A stretch of 64,000 nt of DNA from Cupriavidus sp. (lineage in GTDB: Bacteria; Pseudomonadota; Gammaproteobacteria; Burkholderiales; Burkholderiaceae), in NCBI GenBank assembly GCA_031180665.1, contig JAPSLP010000016.1, positions 46,904 through 110,903 on the forward strand. The letters run 5' to 3'. The notes beneath the pieces were generated by a model. The model did not search any database, was not told the origin of the DNA, and saw only the letters and a program-made list of their open reading frames with translations. A program made the position numbers and the translations under genes. Below are positions 8,513 through 17,582 of the stretch, in pieces. Within the stretch, counting starts at the first letter, position 1. The number at the start of each line of letters is the position of its first letter.

Positions 8513-10093
8513 CTATTCGACGCTCGCCGCGGCCTGGACCGGACTGCCGCGCAGCGTCGCCTCGCGCAGCCGCACGATCAGCAGCGGCGCGAGCAGCGAT
8601 ACCGCGGCGCTGGCGAGGAACAGCGCGCGGAAGGACCGTTCCGCGGTCTGCCGCACCATCGCCGCCTCGGCGCCATCGCCCTGCGACAGCACCTCGCGGA
8701 ACAGATGCATCAGCACGTCCTCGCCGCCGGGCAGCGGGCTGACCGCCATCCCGCTGTGGCGCAGCAGCGCGATCAGCACCGTGGTCAGCACCGCGACCCC
8801 GACGGCGCCACCCAGCATCCGCGAGAACGCGGTCAGTGCGGTGGCGACGCCGACCTGCTGCGGCGGCACCGCGTTCTGCGTCGCCACCAGCGCGCTGGGC
8901 AATTGCAGGCCGATCGCCAGACCGAGCGCCACCATCACGATCGCGGTCATCGCCACGGCACGCGGATCGACGAAAGCCAGCGCCGCGATCGCCAGCGGGG
9001 CGGCCGCCGCGCCGACCAGCTGCAAGGGCTTGTAGCGGCCGCTCCAGGTCATCAGCCGGCCCGCGATGAAGGCGCCAAACGGAATCGCCAGCGTCAGCGG
9101 CACCAGCCGCAGCGCCGCGCTGTCCGCCGCCGCGCCGCCGACCACCTGGAAGCGCAGCGGCAGCAGCACCGACATCGCGATCAACTGGAAGAAGCACAGG
9201 AACAGCGTGATGCAGCAGATCGCCACTGTCGGCACGCGCAGCATCGCCAACGGAATCACCGGATCGGCCGCGCGCCGCTCCTGCCAGATGAACAGCAGCA
9301 GCGCCGCCACGCCGCCGCCGAGCATGCTCAGCGAGTCGGCTCGCCAGACATCGTGGCCCTGGCCCAGGCGCGTCAAAAACACCAGCACGCCCGTCAGTCC
9401 ACCGCCGAACAGCAGCGCACCGAGATAGTCGATCCGATGCTTGCGGCCACCGCCGGCCGGCAGATGGCGCAGCGCCCGGCGCACCGTCACCAGTGCCAGC
9501 AGGGCCAACGGCAGGTTGATCCAGAAGATCCAGCGCCACGACAGATAGTGGGCCAGGTAGCCGCCGATCACCGGTCCGGCCATGCTGGCGACCGCCCACA
9601 CGCCGCTGACATAGCCCTGGTAGCGGCCGCGCTCGCGCAGCGGCACCACGTCGGCGATGGCGGCCTGCGACACCGAGATCAGTCCCCCGCCGCCGAGCCC
9701 CTGCAGAATGCGCGCGACGATCAGCTGCGGCATGGTCTGTGCCAGCGCGCACGCGATCGAGGCCAGCAGGAACAGCACGATCGCGAACGACAGCACCGAG
9801 CGCCGGCCGAGCACGTCGGACAGCTTGCCGTAGATCGGCGTGGCCACCGTGGAGGCAATCAGGTAGGCCGACACGACCCACGCCATCACGTCGAACCCAT
9901 TCAGGCGCAAGGCAATCTCGGGCAGCACCACGGCCACGATCGACTGCTCGAGGGCACCGAGCAGGATCGCCAGCATCAGGCCGAAGATGACCTGCATCAC
10001 GGGGACCGGCGGCGGGGCGGACGGCAGCGGAGCAACGGTGTCGAGGGCAGCGGGCTTGCCCGCGAGTGAAGGACTGGGAGCGGAAGCAGGCAT
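8513..10093 (-). CDS. DHA2-family (14-helix) MFS drug exporter
   Basis: The 526-residue major facilitator fits the 14-helix DHA2 (EmrB/QacA-like) subfamily. After a Pro/Ala-rich cytoplasmic N-terminus of about 35 residues come LEQSIVAVVLPEIA (motif D1-like, helix 1), GKLSDVLGRR (motif A between helices 2 and 3) and a motif C-like segment VIGGYLAHYLSWRWIFWIN. It is probably a proton-driven exporter of toxic compounds. I chose the ATG at 10093; a second candidate at 9997 would remove the Pro-rich leader. Upstream in-frame codons run into the intergenic region and look non-coding. No membrane-fusion partner is adjacent. Confidence 0.9.
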   Translation of the reverse strand: MPASAPSPSLAGKPAALDTVAPLPSAPPPVPVMQVIFGLMLAILLGALEQSIVAVVLPEIALRLNGFDVMAWVVSAYLIASTVATPIYGKLSDVLGRRSVLSFAIVLFLLASIACALAQTMPQLIVARILQGLGGGGLISVSQAAIADVVPLRERGRYQGYVSGVWAVASMAGPVIGGYLAHYLSWRWIFWINLPLALLALVTVRRALRHLPAGGGRKHRIDYLGALLFGGGLTGVLVFLTRLGQGHDVWRADSLSMLGGGVAALLLFIWQERRAADPVIPLAMLRVPTVAICCITLFLCFFQLIAMSVLLPLRFQVVGGAAADSAALRLVPLTLAIPFGAFIAGRLMTWSGRYKPLQLVGAAAAPLAIAALAFVDPRAVAMTAIVMVALGLAIGLQLPSALVATQNAVPPQQVGVATALTAFSRMLGGAVGVAVLTTVLIALLRHSGMAVSPLPGGEDVLMHLFREVLSQGDGAEAAMVRQTAERSFRALFLASAAVSLLAPLLIVRLREATLRGSPVQAAASVE

Positions 10094-10442
10094 CGGGAAT
10101 CGGGAGCGGGAGAGCGGCGGCGAGCCACGTGGTGAGGCCGGAAGCGGCCGGCCCGGCGCTGCGTCGCCATTGTTCTTATTTGTGGACAACCTCGGTATTG
10201 TAGGCCGAACCCCACAAGGAGGCCCCGCGCACGCTCTCAGCCAAGGCAAGGGGTGGGCCGGAGCGTTCGTACCGTGCGCCCCCGCCACCGCGGGGATGCC
10301 GCCATCCCCTGACAAATCGGTATTGACTTCGGGCGTGCCGCAGCCGTTACTACCGGGAAGGCGGCAAGTCTCTGTCAGGTCACACCGGGGCAGGATTGGC
10401 GCCGCCCTCTCTATATAAGAGACCTGCCACTTCCCCCGCCTC
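10094..10442. other. Divergent promoter region between MFS exporter and LuxR-type gene
   Basis: These 349 bases hold no convincing gene. Near the right end lies a short inverted repeat TCTCT-ATATA-AGAGA (10408-10422), whose centre TATATA (10412-10417) could act as a -10 element for the gene at 10443. A TTGACT box lies at 10323-10328 without a good -10 partner. Confidence 0.5.
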
Positions 10443-11534
10443 ATGGCCGACACCGCGAATCCGATGCAGACCAGCACCCGGCGGGCCTTCGACGCCGTCC
10501 AGGCATTGGCCGACGGCAGCGGCAGCTGGCATGACGTCGTCGAGACCGCCCGCCAGTTCCTTGGCGCGGACGGCGCCTCGTTCATCCGCACCGATCGCCA
10601 AACCCTGGCGGTCCGGACCTTCGAGCAACTGGGACACGACGAGTCGGTCAGCCGCGAATATGGCGAGCACTACGTGGCGTACGACGATTCCCGGCGCCGG
10701 TGCTGGGAGGCGGCCGCGGGAACGTGGTTCCACTCGTCCAAGGATCAGCAGCACGAATCGCAGAATGACCGGCTGTTCTGGACCGACTTCATGGTGCCGC
10801 ACGGCATCCATCAGCTGGTCGGCATCGTGATCGACAACGGCGACGAACTGGCCTCGCTGAGCGTGCAGCGCTCCCGCGTCGCGGTCGCGACCTTCACCCA
10901 TGCGATGCACGTCGCGCAGTACGGCCGGAGCTTGATGCAGGCCTATGCCGAGCGTCGTGCCGCCGCCGCTGCGAGCATGGACCGGTTCCTCGACATCATG
11001 GATCCGAAGCGCGAGGGCTATCTTGTGGCCGACCGCGACGGCCATGTCCTGCTGGCAATGCCGGGGCTCGACGCACTGCTGGGCGCCGGCAGCCCGGTTC
11101 GGCTGGAACGCCGGCGCCTGATGCACGATGTGCCGCGGTGGAACGCCCGCCTGCTCGCGACGGTGCGCCGCACCTCGACCACCGGCGAAGCGATGCAGCT
11201 GATCCTGCCGGACGCCTGGGGGCGGGCATGGCGGCTGTCGGTGCGGCCGGCGTCGGCGCATTTCAACCTCGGCCTGCAGGGCTGCGTCGGCATCCGCGTT
11301 GAGCGGCGGGACGTGTTCGACATGCCCGACGCCAGCGTGTTTGGCGAACTGTTCGGGCTCAGTCCCGCCGAGATCCGGCTGTGCCGCCACCTCGTGTCCG
11401 GCCTGACCGTCAACGACTGCAGCGAGGTGCTGGGCGTCAGCACCAACACGCTGCGCAAGCAGCTCAGCGCCATCCTGACCAAGACCGGCTGCACCCGCCA
11501 GACGGAGCTGATCCGGCTGATGAGCAAGCTGTAG
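10443..11534 (+). CDS. LuxR-type (GerE helix-turn-helix) transcriptional regulator
   Basis: The 363-residue protein ends in a LuxR/GerE DNA-binding domain (about residues 298-360: LSPAEIRLCRHLVSGL, then CSEVLGVSTNTLRKQLSAIL). The N-terminal 150 residues resemble a GAF-like sensor domain. There is no receiver domain, so it is not a classical response regulator, and no autoinducer-binding signature is clear. The start lacks a Shine-Dalgarno and lies about 20 bases after a TATATA box, so a short or near-leaderless transcript is possible. It is divergent from the DHA2 exporter, which it may control. Confidence 0.85.
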   Translation: MADTANPMQTSTRRAFDAVQALADGSGSWHDVVETARQFLGADGASFIRTDRQTLAVRTFEQLGHDESVSREYGEHYVAYDDSRRRCWEAAAGTWFHSSKDQQHESQNDRLFWTDFMVPHGIHQLVGIVIDNGDELASLSVQRSRVAVATFTHAMHVAQYGRSLMQAYAERRAAAAASMDRFLDIMDPKREGYLVADRDGHVLLAMPGLDALLGAGSPVRLERRRLMHDVPRWNARLLATVRRTSTTGEAMQLILPDAWGRAWRLSVRPASAHFNLGLQGCVGIRVERRDVFDMPDASVFGELFGLSPAEIRLCRHLVSGLTVNDCSEVLGVSTNTLRKQLSAILTKTGCTRQTELIRLMSKL

Positions 11535-11738
11535 CCGATGAGCAGGCTCTGGCCGCTATTCAGCAAGCGCTGACTTGGCGAAAAGGCAATGGCACAGTTA
11601 TGCCATTGCCCGCACTTTTTCTCCTCCCGATACTCGCCCGCAAGCATCGTTTCAACGGGAACCCGCGCACGAACGCGGGCAGGGTCGATGTCACCGCCAC
11701 CGGAGTGTGGCGTTCATCTGTGGGAGAGAGGAATCATC

Positions 11739-13346
11739 ATGAAATACAAGATGCTTGCCACCGCGGTGGCGACTGCCGTTCTGGCGGCTTGCGGCGGGGG
11801 CGGGGACGATCAGCCGGCGTCGAATCCGCCGCCGGCCACCCCGTCGGCGACGGTGATCAGCGGCACGGCCGCGGTCGGCGCGGCCATCGCCGGTGCCACC
11901 GTCGAGGCCAAGTGTGCGTCGGGCAGCGGCAGCGCGACCACGGCCGCCGATGGCGCCTTCACCGTGTCCATCGCGTCGGCCACCCGTCCTTGCGTGCTCG
12001 CGGTGCCGGCGCCGGGCGGACAGACGCTGCATTCCGTGGTCGAAGCCGGTTCCGGCCTGGCAGCCGTGGCCAATATCACCCCACTGAGCGAACTGATTAC
12101 CGCCCGCGTGGCGGGCGGCGACCCCGCCGGTTTCTTCGCCACGTTCGACGCCGCGGCGCAGGGCAAGGTTACCGCCTCCGGCGTGACCGGCGCCGTCGAG
12201 GCAGTGCGCGAGGCGCTCGGCGGGGTCATCGACCTGGCCGGCGTGGACCCGCTGAAGGACACGCTGGTCGCCGCCAACGGCAGCCAGACCGGCAATGGGC
12301 TGGATCAGAAGCTCGATCAGCTCGGCACGATCATGGAGCAGGCTCGCGTGACGCTGGCCGAACTGGCCACTGCGGTCGCATCGAGCGACGGCTCGGCGGC
12401 GCCGGCCGTCCAGACCATGACGCAGCCGGCCTCGGCCAGCTGCGCCACGCTGCGCAGCGGCAAATACCTGCTGCTGGACATGCTGACTGCCAACGTCGAG
12501 AAGGTCACGGTCGACGCCGCCGCGCCGTCGCTGACCCTCGATGCCGACAGCAGCGTCGTTCCGCTGTCGGCACATGCCTCCGAAAGCTGCCGCTTCACCG
12601 CGGTCGATTCGGAGTTGCTGGTGTCCACCTCGGGGATCTCGCTGGTTTCGCAGATCGGCAGCACGCCGAGCCTGATGATCCCGAGCCAGAGCATTCCGGT
12701 CAGCGAACTGGCAGGTACCTGGAGCGCGCTCGGATACGAGAGCGGCCAATCCAGCCGCGAAAACTCGCGCATCACCTTCACCGTGGGCGCCGACGGCAAG
12801 CTAACTTCCGGCTTCGATTGCAACGGCTTCTCGAGCTGCGAGGCATGGCCGGCCCATGAACTTGGCACCATCACCGCCAACGCGCAGGGAGGGTTCGATT
12901 CCACCGACCCGAGCGGCGTCACGCGGGTGATTGCGTTCAAGGGCACCGATGGCCAGCTGTCGATGGTGCTGGTTCACGCCGAGGGCTTCCTGATCGGCTC
13001 CAAGCAGGTGGCACGGCCGCTGCCGATCGTCGGCACCCGGAACGTCTACTGGGACATGGTGCTCGACCCATTCGGCTCGACGCAGTCGCTCGCAGCCGAC
13101 GGCAACGAGGTCACCGCCGTCGATAGCGCCGCCGCAACCTTCACCCGCGTGCGCGCCAGCGATGGCCGTATCGATACCTGGCGCCAGAACTACCCGGTCG
13201 ACGGCATGCGCTACCGCTTCCCCGCCACCGGCGTACGGGAGTCGCTCGCGCTGCCGATGCCGGGCACCGGCATCATCGCGATCACCGGCATCCCGGGCAA
13301 GGGAAGCCCGTCCTACGCGATTTCGGTGGAACGGCCAAAGCAATAA
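11739..13346 (+). CDS. Large secreted lipoprotein of unknown function
   Basis: The 535-residue product starts with a lipoprotein signal peptide: positive MKYK, a hydrophobic core, and lipobox LAAC with Cys18, followed by a Gly-rich tether. I chose the ATG at 11739 because GGGAGAGAGG lies 7 bases upstream. Residues 38-90 look like a Ca-binding-free carboxypeptidase-regulatory-like beta fold (GAAIAGATVEAKC, ADGAFTV). The remainder is beta-rich with scattered Cys and no enzymatic motif that I recognise. It is monocistronic, with a terminator about 90 bases downstream. I see no functional clue beyond envelope location. Confidence 0.8.
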   Translation: MKYKMLATAVATAVLAACGGGGDDQPASNPPPATPSATVISGTAAVGAAIAGATVEAKCASGSGSATTAADGAFTVSIASATRPCVLAVPAPGGQTLHSVVEAGSGLAAVANITPLSELITARVAGGDPAGFFATFDAAAQGKVTASGVTGAVEAVREALGGVIDLAGVDPLKDTLVAANGSQTGNGLDQKLDQLGTIMEQARVTLAELATAVASSDGSAAPAVQTMTQPASASCATLRSGKYLLLDMLTANVEKVTVDAAAPSLTLDADSSVVPLSAHASESCRFTAVDSELLVSTSGISLVSQIGSTPSLMIPSQSIPVSELAGTWSALGYESGQSSRENSRITFTVGADGKLTSGFDCNGFSSCEAWPAHELGTITANAQGGFDSTDPSGVTRVIAFKGTDGQLSMVLVHAEGFLIGSKQVARPLPIVGTRNVYWDMVLDPFGSTQSLAADGNEVTAVDSAAATFTRVRASDGRIDTWRQNYPVDGMRYRFPATGVRESLALPMPGTGIIAITGIPGKGSPSYAISVERPKQ

Positions 13347-13435
13347 CGGGGAGAAAGCCTGGGGGGTCTAGAAGAACCGGCGTCGCGCGCGCCCGGCGCA
13401 GGCCGGGCGACGGCGCGATCCATGGTCAGGCTTGT

Positions 13436-13457
13436 GCCCGCTTCGGCGGGCTTTTTT
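13436..13457 (+). terminator. Intrinsic terminator after the lipoprotein gene
   Basis: GCCCGC-TTCG-GCGGGC followed by six T residues is a compact stem with a stable UUCG-type loop. A second GC-rich hairpin without T-run precedes it at 13391-13408. Confidence 0.85.
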
Positions 13458-13518
13458 ATGGGGTTACGGCGACGGTATCGCGGGGCGCTTGCTGAATCGC
13501 CTGTCTGGCGACGCGCTT

Positions 13519-14199
13519 TCACCGATCTGCGCTTTTCGTGGTGTCAGCCAAGGCAGCAAAGAAATCGCTCGCGAGTGCCACGCAGTCGTTGTAATTGCGG
13601 GCGTATTGCCGCCGTTCGATTTGCTGGAATTGCTTCTCGAGTATTGGGCGCCGTCCAACAATCTGGTCCAGGAACGCGTTTGCGTGCCGTAATACGAATG
13701 GTGCCGCGCGTCCCAGCGCGTCGCGATCATGTTCGATAACAACGGCCAAGTCGAACAAGTCGCGTGCCGTTGCCCGGTCGCCTCGGTGGTACAGCTTCTT
13801 GGCGACGATCTCGGCAGCGGTCTCGACGCGAACCGGCCGCCCCATGATGTCCCAGACCTCAAATGGATCGTCGGTCAGGTTGGGGGAAGCGACAAAATCG
13901 ACCTCACCAGCTTCCAGCACCAGCTTGACGAAATTTCCCTGCTCCACATAGTCGGCGGTAATGGCCTCCGCCACCTCGCTTAGACGCGGTGTCACAAAGC
14001 CGAGGTACTGTGGATCCGGTACGAAGATATCGATGTCCTTCGACAGGCGATGGTCGTAACGCAGCATCAATATCGTGCCGCCGCCAAACGTCCAGAACGG
14101 CTCGACGCCTCCATGCGTCTTCACCTCGTCCATCAGCGTGAGCGCATGCGGAAACAAGGCTTCCCAGGGATCGCCGCGGAGTTTCACCGTCATGCCCAT
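13519..14199 (-). CDS. AbiEii/AbiGii-type nucleotidyltransferase toxin
   Basis: The 226-residue protein carries the signature of AbiEii-like nucleotidyltransferases: FGGGTILML at about residues 38-46 and RLSKDIDIFV at about 51-60, where the two Asp residues bind metal. In type IV toxin-antitoxin and abortive-infection systems these enzymes modify RNA targets. The antitoxin gene lies directly upstream; its TGA overlaps an in-frame ATG two codons into this gene (14193) as ATGA, so the true product may start there (224 residues). Similar pairs are mobile defence islands, but no integrase or repeat is seen beside it. Confidence 0.85.
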   Translation of the reverse strand: MGMTVKLRGDPWEALFPHALTLMDEVKTHGGVEPFWTFGGGTILMLRYDHRLSKDIDIFVPDPQYLGFVTPRLSEVAEAITADYVEQGNFVKLVLEAGEVDFVASPNLTDDPFEVWDIMGRPVRVETAAEIVAKKLYHRGDRATARDLFDLAVVIEHDRDALGRAAPFVLRHANAFLDQIVGRRPILEKQFQQIERRQYARNYNDCVALASDFFAALADTTKSADR

Positions 14200-14684
14200 A
14201 GGCCACCCCGCGTTGCCATGAGCGCGCGTGCCATCCGGCGCAGGTTCTTCCAGATTTCGGTGGGCTTTCGATCGTGGCGCGAGGCCACTTCCGCCACCAT
14301 CTTCGTCACCAACTGCAGCGGCGCCTCATCCAGGATCTGGGCGACCTGGGGCTGCAGTTCGTCGGGGACTTGTCCGGTGATCAGGGCCTGCTCCAGCGCC
14401 CTTGGCGTCAGTTCGCCGGAATAGCTGGTGTTTGCACCCTTTGCCGCCATCCATACCGCTCGCGCGGGCCGACCTCGCTTCTGCTCGGGGTCCGCGACTT
14501 CCAACGTCAGTCCGAGCACGTCCAGCAGACGGCCGAGTGTATCCACCGTGACGTTGACATGGCCGTGCTCGATGCCGTTCAAGGTCTGGCGCGACAACGC
14601 CGCCATATCTGCCAGTTGCTGCTGGGTCAGGCCCACCTCGGCCCGTTTGCGGCGAATGGCGTTGCCAAGTAGAGCGACGTTCAT
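14190..14684 (-). CDS. Xre-type helix-turn-helix antitoxin
   Basis: The 164-residue protein has an N-terminal Xre helix-turn-helix (about residues 8-60: LTQQQLADMAALSRQTLNGIE) and a C-terminal region of helices without a recognised domain. GGAGG six bases before the ATG at 14684 supports this start. It is translated ahead of, and overlaps, the AbiEii-like toxin gene, as expected for an antitoxin. Its promoter lies within an inverted repeat, so autorepression is likely. The antitoxin role is inferred from position; classical AbiEi antitoxins have a different N-terminal fold. Confidence 0.8.
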   Translation of the reverse strand: MNVALLGNAIRRKRAEVGLTQQQLADMAALSRQTLNGIEHGHVNVTVDTLGRLLDVLGLTLEVADPEQKRGRPARAVWMAAKGANTSYSGELTPRALEQALITGQVPDELQPQVAQILDEAPLQLVTKMVAEVASRHDRKPTEIWKNLRRMARALMATRGGLWA

Positions 14685-14699
14685 TTGGCGCCTCCAGTT

Positions 14700-14733
14700 T
14701 TTGTCAATTATAGACGACAAATTTAGACGCCAA
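14700..14733 (-). promoter_or_regulatory. Toxin-antitoxin promoter with inverted-repeat operator
   Basis: On the minus strand a TTGGCG (-35, 14733-14728) and a perfect TATAAT (-10, 14712-14707) stand 15 bases apart. The -10 is enclosed by TTTGTC-N10-GACAAA (14700-14721), a good position for repression by the antitoxin. Confidence 0.65.
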
Positions 14734-14797
14734 ACTCCTCTCGCCGGCTGCGGTTGCACCATGCGGGCTGGGACGCGATCTGCGTCCCGACTACGTT

Positions 14798-16651
14798 TTA
14801 GAAACTCTGCCAGTCATCTGCGCCACCGGCCGGCGCTCCGGCAGCGGCCAGGGCGGCGGGCCGCAGCGGCATGCCGCGGGACTTCGCGTCCGTTGCGGCA
14901 GCACCGTCGGCACGAGAACCCGCAGTGGGCTTGGGAGTCGGTGCGGCCGCGGCCGCGGCCGTGGCCGCACGCGGCGAGGCGGGGCTTGCTGCCGACGCGG
15001 CCTTGGCGGCGGACGCAGCCCCGGCGGCCGGCGCCGCCATCGCACGCACCGGTTCCCGGGTCGGTTCCGCGACACTCGGCAACGCGGCCGGGGAAGCCTC
15101 GACGCGGAACTTGGCCGCGTCCTGCACCAACCCGGCGGCCTGCTGTTGCAGGCTCTCGGCGGCCGCTGCGGCCTGCTCGACCAGCGCGGCGTTCTGCTGC
15201 GTCACGCTTTCCATCTGCGCGATCGCACGGTTGACCTGCTCGATGCCGGTCGACTGCTCGGCGCTGGCAGCCGAGATCTCGCCCATGATGTCGGTCACGC
15301 GGCGAACCGCCTCGACGATGCCGTCCATGGTGCCACCCGCCTGTTCGACCTGGCGGGCGCCGATTTCCACCTGCTCCACCGAGCGGTTGATCAGCTCGCC
15401 GATCTCCTTGGCCGCGGCGGCGCTGCGCTGCGCGAGGCTGCGCACCTCGGCCGCCACCACGCTGAAACCGCGCCCCTGCTCGCCGGCGCGCGCCGCTTCA
15501 ACCGCGGCATTGAGCGCCAGGATGTTCGTCTGGAAGGCGATACCTTCGATCACGCCGATGATCTCCGCGACCTTGGTCGACGACTGCGAGATGCCCTGCA
15601 TCGTCTCGACCACGCTGCGCACCGTACGTCCACCTTCGGCCGCGACGGCCGAGGCGTTGACGGCAAGCTGGTTGGCCTGGCGGGCGTTGTCGGCGTTCTG
15701 GCGCACGGTCGAGGTCAACTGCTCCATCGAGGCCGCGGTTTGCTCCAGCGAGGCCGCCTGCTCCTCGGTACGTTGCGACAGGTCGGTGTTGCCGCGGGCG
15801 ATTTCGCGCGTGGCGCCGTCGATCGCGCCGGAGGCGCCCTGGATGCCCCGCACCAGCACGGACAGTTCCGCGAAGGCACGCTGCATTGCCTTGAGCATCC
15901 GTCCCATTTCGTCGTTGCCATTGGCGCGGATCGCGAAGGCCAGGTCGCCCTGTGCCAGCGCCTCGGCAGCGGCCAGCGCTTGCCGCGCCGGTCCGGCAAT
16001 CGAGCGCGTGATCGCCACGGCCAGGCCGACGGCCAGCAGCGCCGACACCACGCCCAGCGCGAGCAACAGGTTGCGCGTGAACAGGTAGTCTGCCTGGGCC
16101 TGCTCCACCGCCTCGACGGCCATCTTGCGGCCCGAGGCGATCAGCGTGTCGAGGCGCTCGAAGTACGCCGCCTGCGCGGCCGGCAGCGTGACGATCAGGC
16201 CGGCACGCGCGGCGACGAACTCGCCCGCCTGCAGTTGCGTGAGCAACTGGTCGAGCTGGGTGTTATAGGCGGCGCGATGCTTGCCCAGTTCCGCGAAGAC
16301 CTGCTTGAGGTCCGGATTGTCGGTGGCTGCAATCAGCTTGGAGAGCTCGTCGAGCGTGGCGCTCATCTGCTGGCGGCGTTCGTTGACGCGGCCGACGTTC
16401 TGCTGGACCACGGCCGGGTCCTCGGTCAGCACCGCATCGCGCACCATGATGCCGATGGCCTGCGCACCCTCCTTGACACCGTCCAGTTCCATCACCTTCA
16501 GCAGGCGCTGCTCGACGGTCGTCCGCATCGACGCGTTCATATCCCCAAGCGCGATCAGGCCGAAGCCGGCCACCATGGCCAGCAGCACCACCATCACGGC
16601 AAAGGCCCCCGCTAGGCGCGCGCCGATGCCGAAATGCTTCCATCCTTCCAT
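14798..16651 (-). CDS. Methyl-accepting chemotaxis protein with CheR-docking C-terminus
   Basis: The 617-residue transducer has a short cytoplasmic N-terminus, helix 1 (about residues 12-37), a periplasmic four-helix-bundle ligand domain, helix 2 (about 191-212), HAMP, and a long cytoplasmic coiled coil. The highly conserved hairpin tip is present ([20 protein letters not shown]). An Ala/Pro-rich linker of about 80 residues ends in DDWQSF. This matches the terminal x-W-x-x-F pentapeptide by which major transducers tether CheR and CheB. The start at 16651 follows a GA-rich Shine-Dalgarno; upstream in-frame codons look non-coding. The attractant is unknown. Confidence 0.95.
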   Translation of the reverse strand: MEGWKHFGIGARLAGAFAVMVVLLAMVAGFGLIALGDMNASMRTTVEQRLLKVMELDGVKEGAQAIGIMVRDAVLTEDPAVVQQNVGRVNERRQQMSATLDELSKLIAATDNPDLKQVFAELGKHRAAYNTQLDQLLTQLQAGEFVAARAGLIVTLPAAQAAYFERLDTLIASGRKMAVEAVEQAQADYLFTRNLLLALGVVSALLAVGLAVAITRSIAGPARQALAAAEALAQGDLAFAIRANGNDEMGRMLKAMQRAFAELSVLVRGIQGASGAIDGATREIARGNTDLSQRTEEQAASLEQTAASMEQLTSTVRQNADNARQANQLAVNASAVAAEGGRTVRSVVETMQGISQSSTKVAEIIGVIEGIAFQTNILALNAAVEAARAGEQGRGFSVVAAEVRSLAQRSAAAAKEIGELINRSVEQVEIGARQVEQAGGTMDGIVEAVRRVTDIMGEISAASAEQSTGIEQVNRAIAQMESVTQQNAALVEQAAAAAESLQQQAAGLVQDAAKFRVEASPAALPSVAEPTREPVRAMAAPAAGAASAAKAASAASPASPRAATAAAAAAPTPKPTAGSRADGAAATDAKSRGMPLRPAALAAAGAPAGGADDWQSF

Positions 16652-16936
16652 ACCGCCCCCTCTCCTCTCGTAGTCGACGCCGCGCGCGCATGCGCGGCGA
16701 TGGTGCATCGCTATCGGCAGCAAGGCGCGCTTTCTTGATGGCAGCCGATACGGCCAGGCAGTCGGAGGGAGATGTCAGCAGAGTGCGGGCGCCATGCCCA
16801 ATTGAAAAACAAGGGGTCAAAAACCCGTCATCTCCACCGATTGTTTGAAGCGGGACAGGTGTCCAATTGACGCCGAGCATCCGGTATTCCGCCTGAGGCG
16901 GCGGCGAAGACGTCCGGCATTGCACAGGACGCGGGC

Positions 16937-16972
16937 AAAAAAGAAGCCCACGCGCGGGGTGCTCGTAGGCTT
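16937..16972 (-). terminator. Intrinsic terminator facing left in the mcp leader region
   Basis: Read on the minus strand, AAGCC-t-ACG pairs with CGT-g-GGCTT (9-base arms, one mismatch, 16964-16972 and 16944-16952). One C and six T residues follow. It lies about 285 bases before the mcp start codon, so a leftward transcript beginning upstream would end here unless read through. Confidence 0.6.
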
Positions 16973-17066
16973 TCCAGGACTGCTGGAGCCGATTGGCTCG
17001 TGGCCGACTATAGCGGTGCTTAGATGAGGTGTAAATACAGTTTCCATCAGGGTAAATGCCGATAGT

Positions 17067-17108
17067 GACGCTTTCTTTGTTTTACGAATAAAACAAGGAA
17101 ATCGCGTC
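17067..17108. repeat. Long AT-rich hairpin
   Basis: The 18-base left arm (17067-17084, starting GACGC, ending TTGTTTTA) pairs with the right arm (17089-17108, starting TAAAACAA, ending GCGTC) around a CGAA loop, with a two-base bulge and one G-T pair. Such an AT-rich stem stands out in this genome. Confidence 0.75.
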
Positions 17109-17225
17109 GAAACGGCCTCCAGATAGTGTCGAGGTGAGTACGTACTCGGGTGGAAACCCGCCTCGGATCATGCCCGCCTCGGCTGCTGCGCCTATTTGGC
17201 CACTTTAAGCCTTGTGCGGCACATT

Positions 17226-17252
17226 ATATCGGCACATGTAGGCAAGCATTTA
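17226..17252 (-). promoter_or_regulatory. Sigma28 (FliA)-type promoter facing left
   Basis: On the minus strand the sequence reads TAAATGCT-N11-GCCGATAT. The enterobacterial consensus is TAAAGTTT-N11-GCCGATAA: the TAAA core, the exact 11-base spacing and 7 of 8 bases of the -10 match. It points toward the chemotaxis transducer, about 565 bases away. Confidence 0.6.
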
Positions 17253-17582
17253 ATTAGAGGTTTTCCTCTAGTCACTTGACGAAACCGCTTCGATCTTGAG
17301 TTGTAAAAATTTGTTACTCTCCGAACCGAAGTATTCCCCTTCTCTCCTGGCAGCACGCCAGTCCGACCGTCGAGGCAAAACATCCGCGAACAACAAGCGC
17401 CACGGCCGCAAGGACACGCGATGACTTCCCTCGCGCCGGTACCGAGAGCGAATGTTTCATCCCTCGCCACGATCAGGCTCTCGCCAATACGGATACCTTC
17501 ACGCCGCATCCGTGCCGGCTCGCGCCTGATCCCCGTACCGTTGTCTGCCGACAGAACCCAATCGGGCTCGACCGGAGAAGTC

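Larger units (their letters stand above)
16937..17219 (-). ncRNA. Candidate sigma28-driven structured small RNA
   Basis: A leftward sigma28-like promoter (17226-17252) and a leftward intrinsic terminator (16937-16972) bracket about 280 bases without a plausible reading frame. The bracketed sequence can fold into several stems, the largest at 17067-17108. The alternative is that this is simply a long mcp leader with an attenuator. The call is inference from signal spacing; I recognise no known RNA family. Confidence 0.35.
16652..17582. other. 930-base non-coding stretch upstream of mcp and of the Hfq-like gene
   Basis: No convincing protein gene is visible on either strand. The stretch is less GC-rich than its surroundings and full of inverted repeats: a long AT-rich hairpin (17067-17108), the palindrome GAGTACGTACTC (17136-17147), CGGGT-GGAA-ACCCG (17147-17160) and TAGAGG-TTTT-CCTCTA (17255-17270). 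It also holds a sigma28-like promoter and a terminator, both facing left. TTGACG (17276-17281) with an AT-rich block at 17301-17312 could form a weak rightward promoter for the Hfq-like gene. A CTATCGGC (16711-16718, leftward GCCGATAG) is a partial sigma28 -10 closer to mcp. Confidence 0.6.

Noticed and set aside
14941..14970. GCGGCC-type runs (also near 30886-30906) as functional repeats
   Set aside because: They encode poly-Ala linkers in the chemotaxis protein and FliK and follow from codon bias.
16817..17047. A 76-codon minus-strand frame in the mcp upstream region
   Set aside because: No ribosome-binding site, no family resemblance, and it contains the terminator hairpin.
17421..17582. 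N-terminal extension of the Hfq-like protein from an ATG at 17421
   Set aside because: An AGGA precedes it, but the segment uses many codons rare in this genome (ATA, AGG, TCA) and the GTG at 17583 has a good GGAG; kept only as an alternative.
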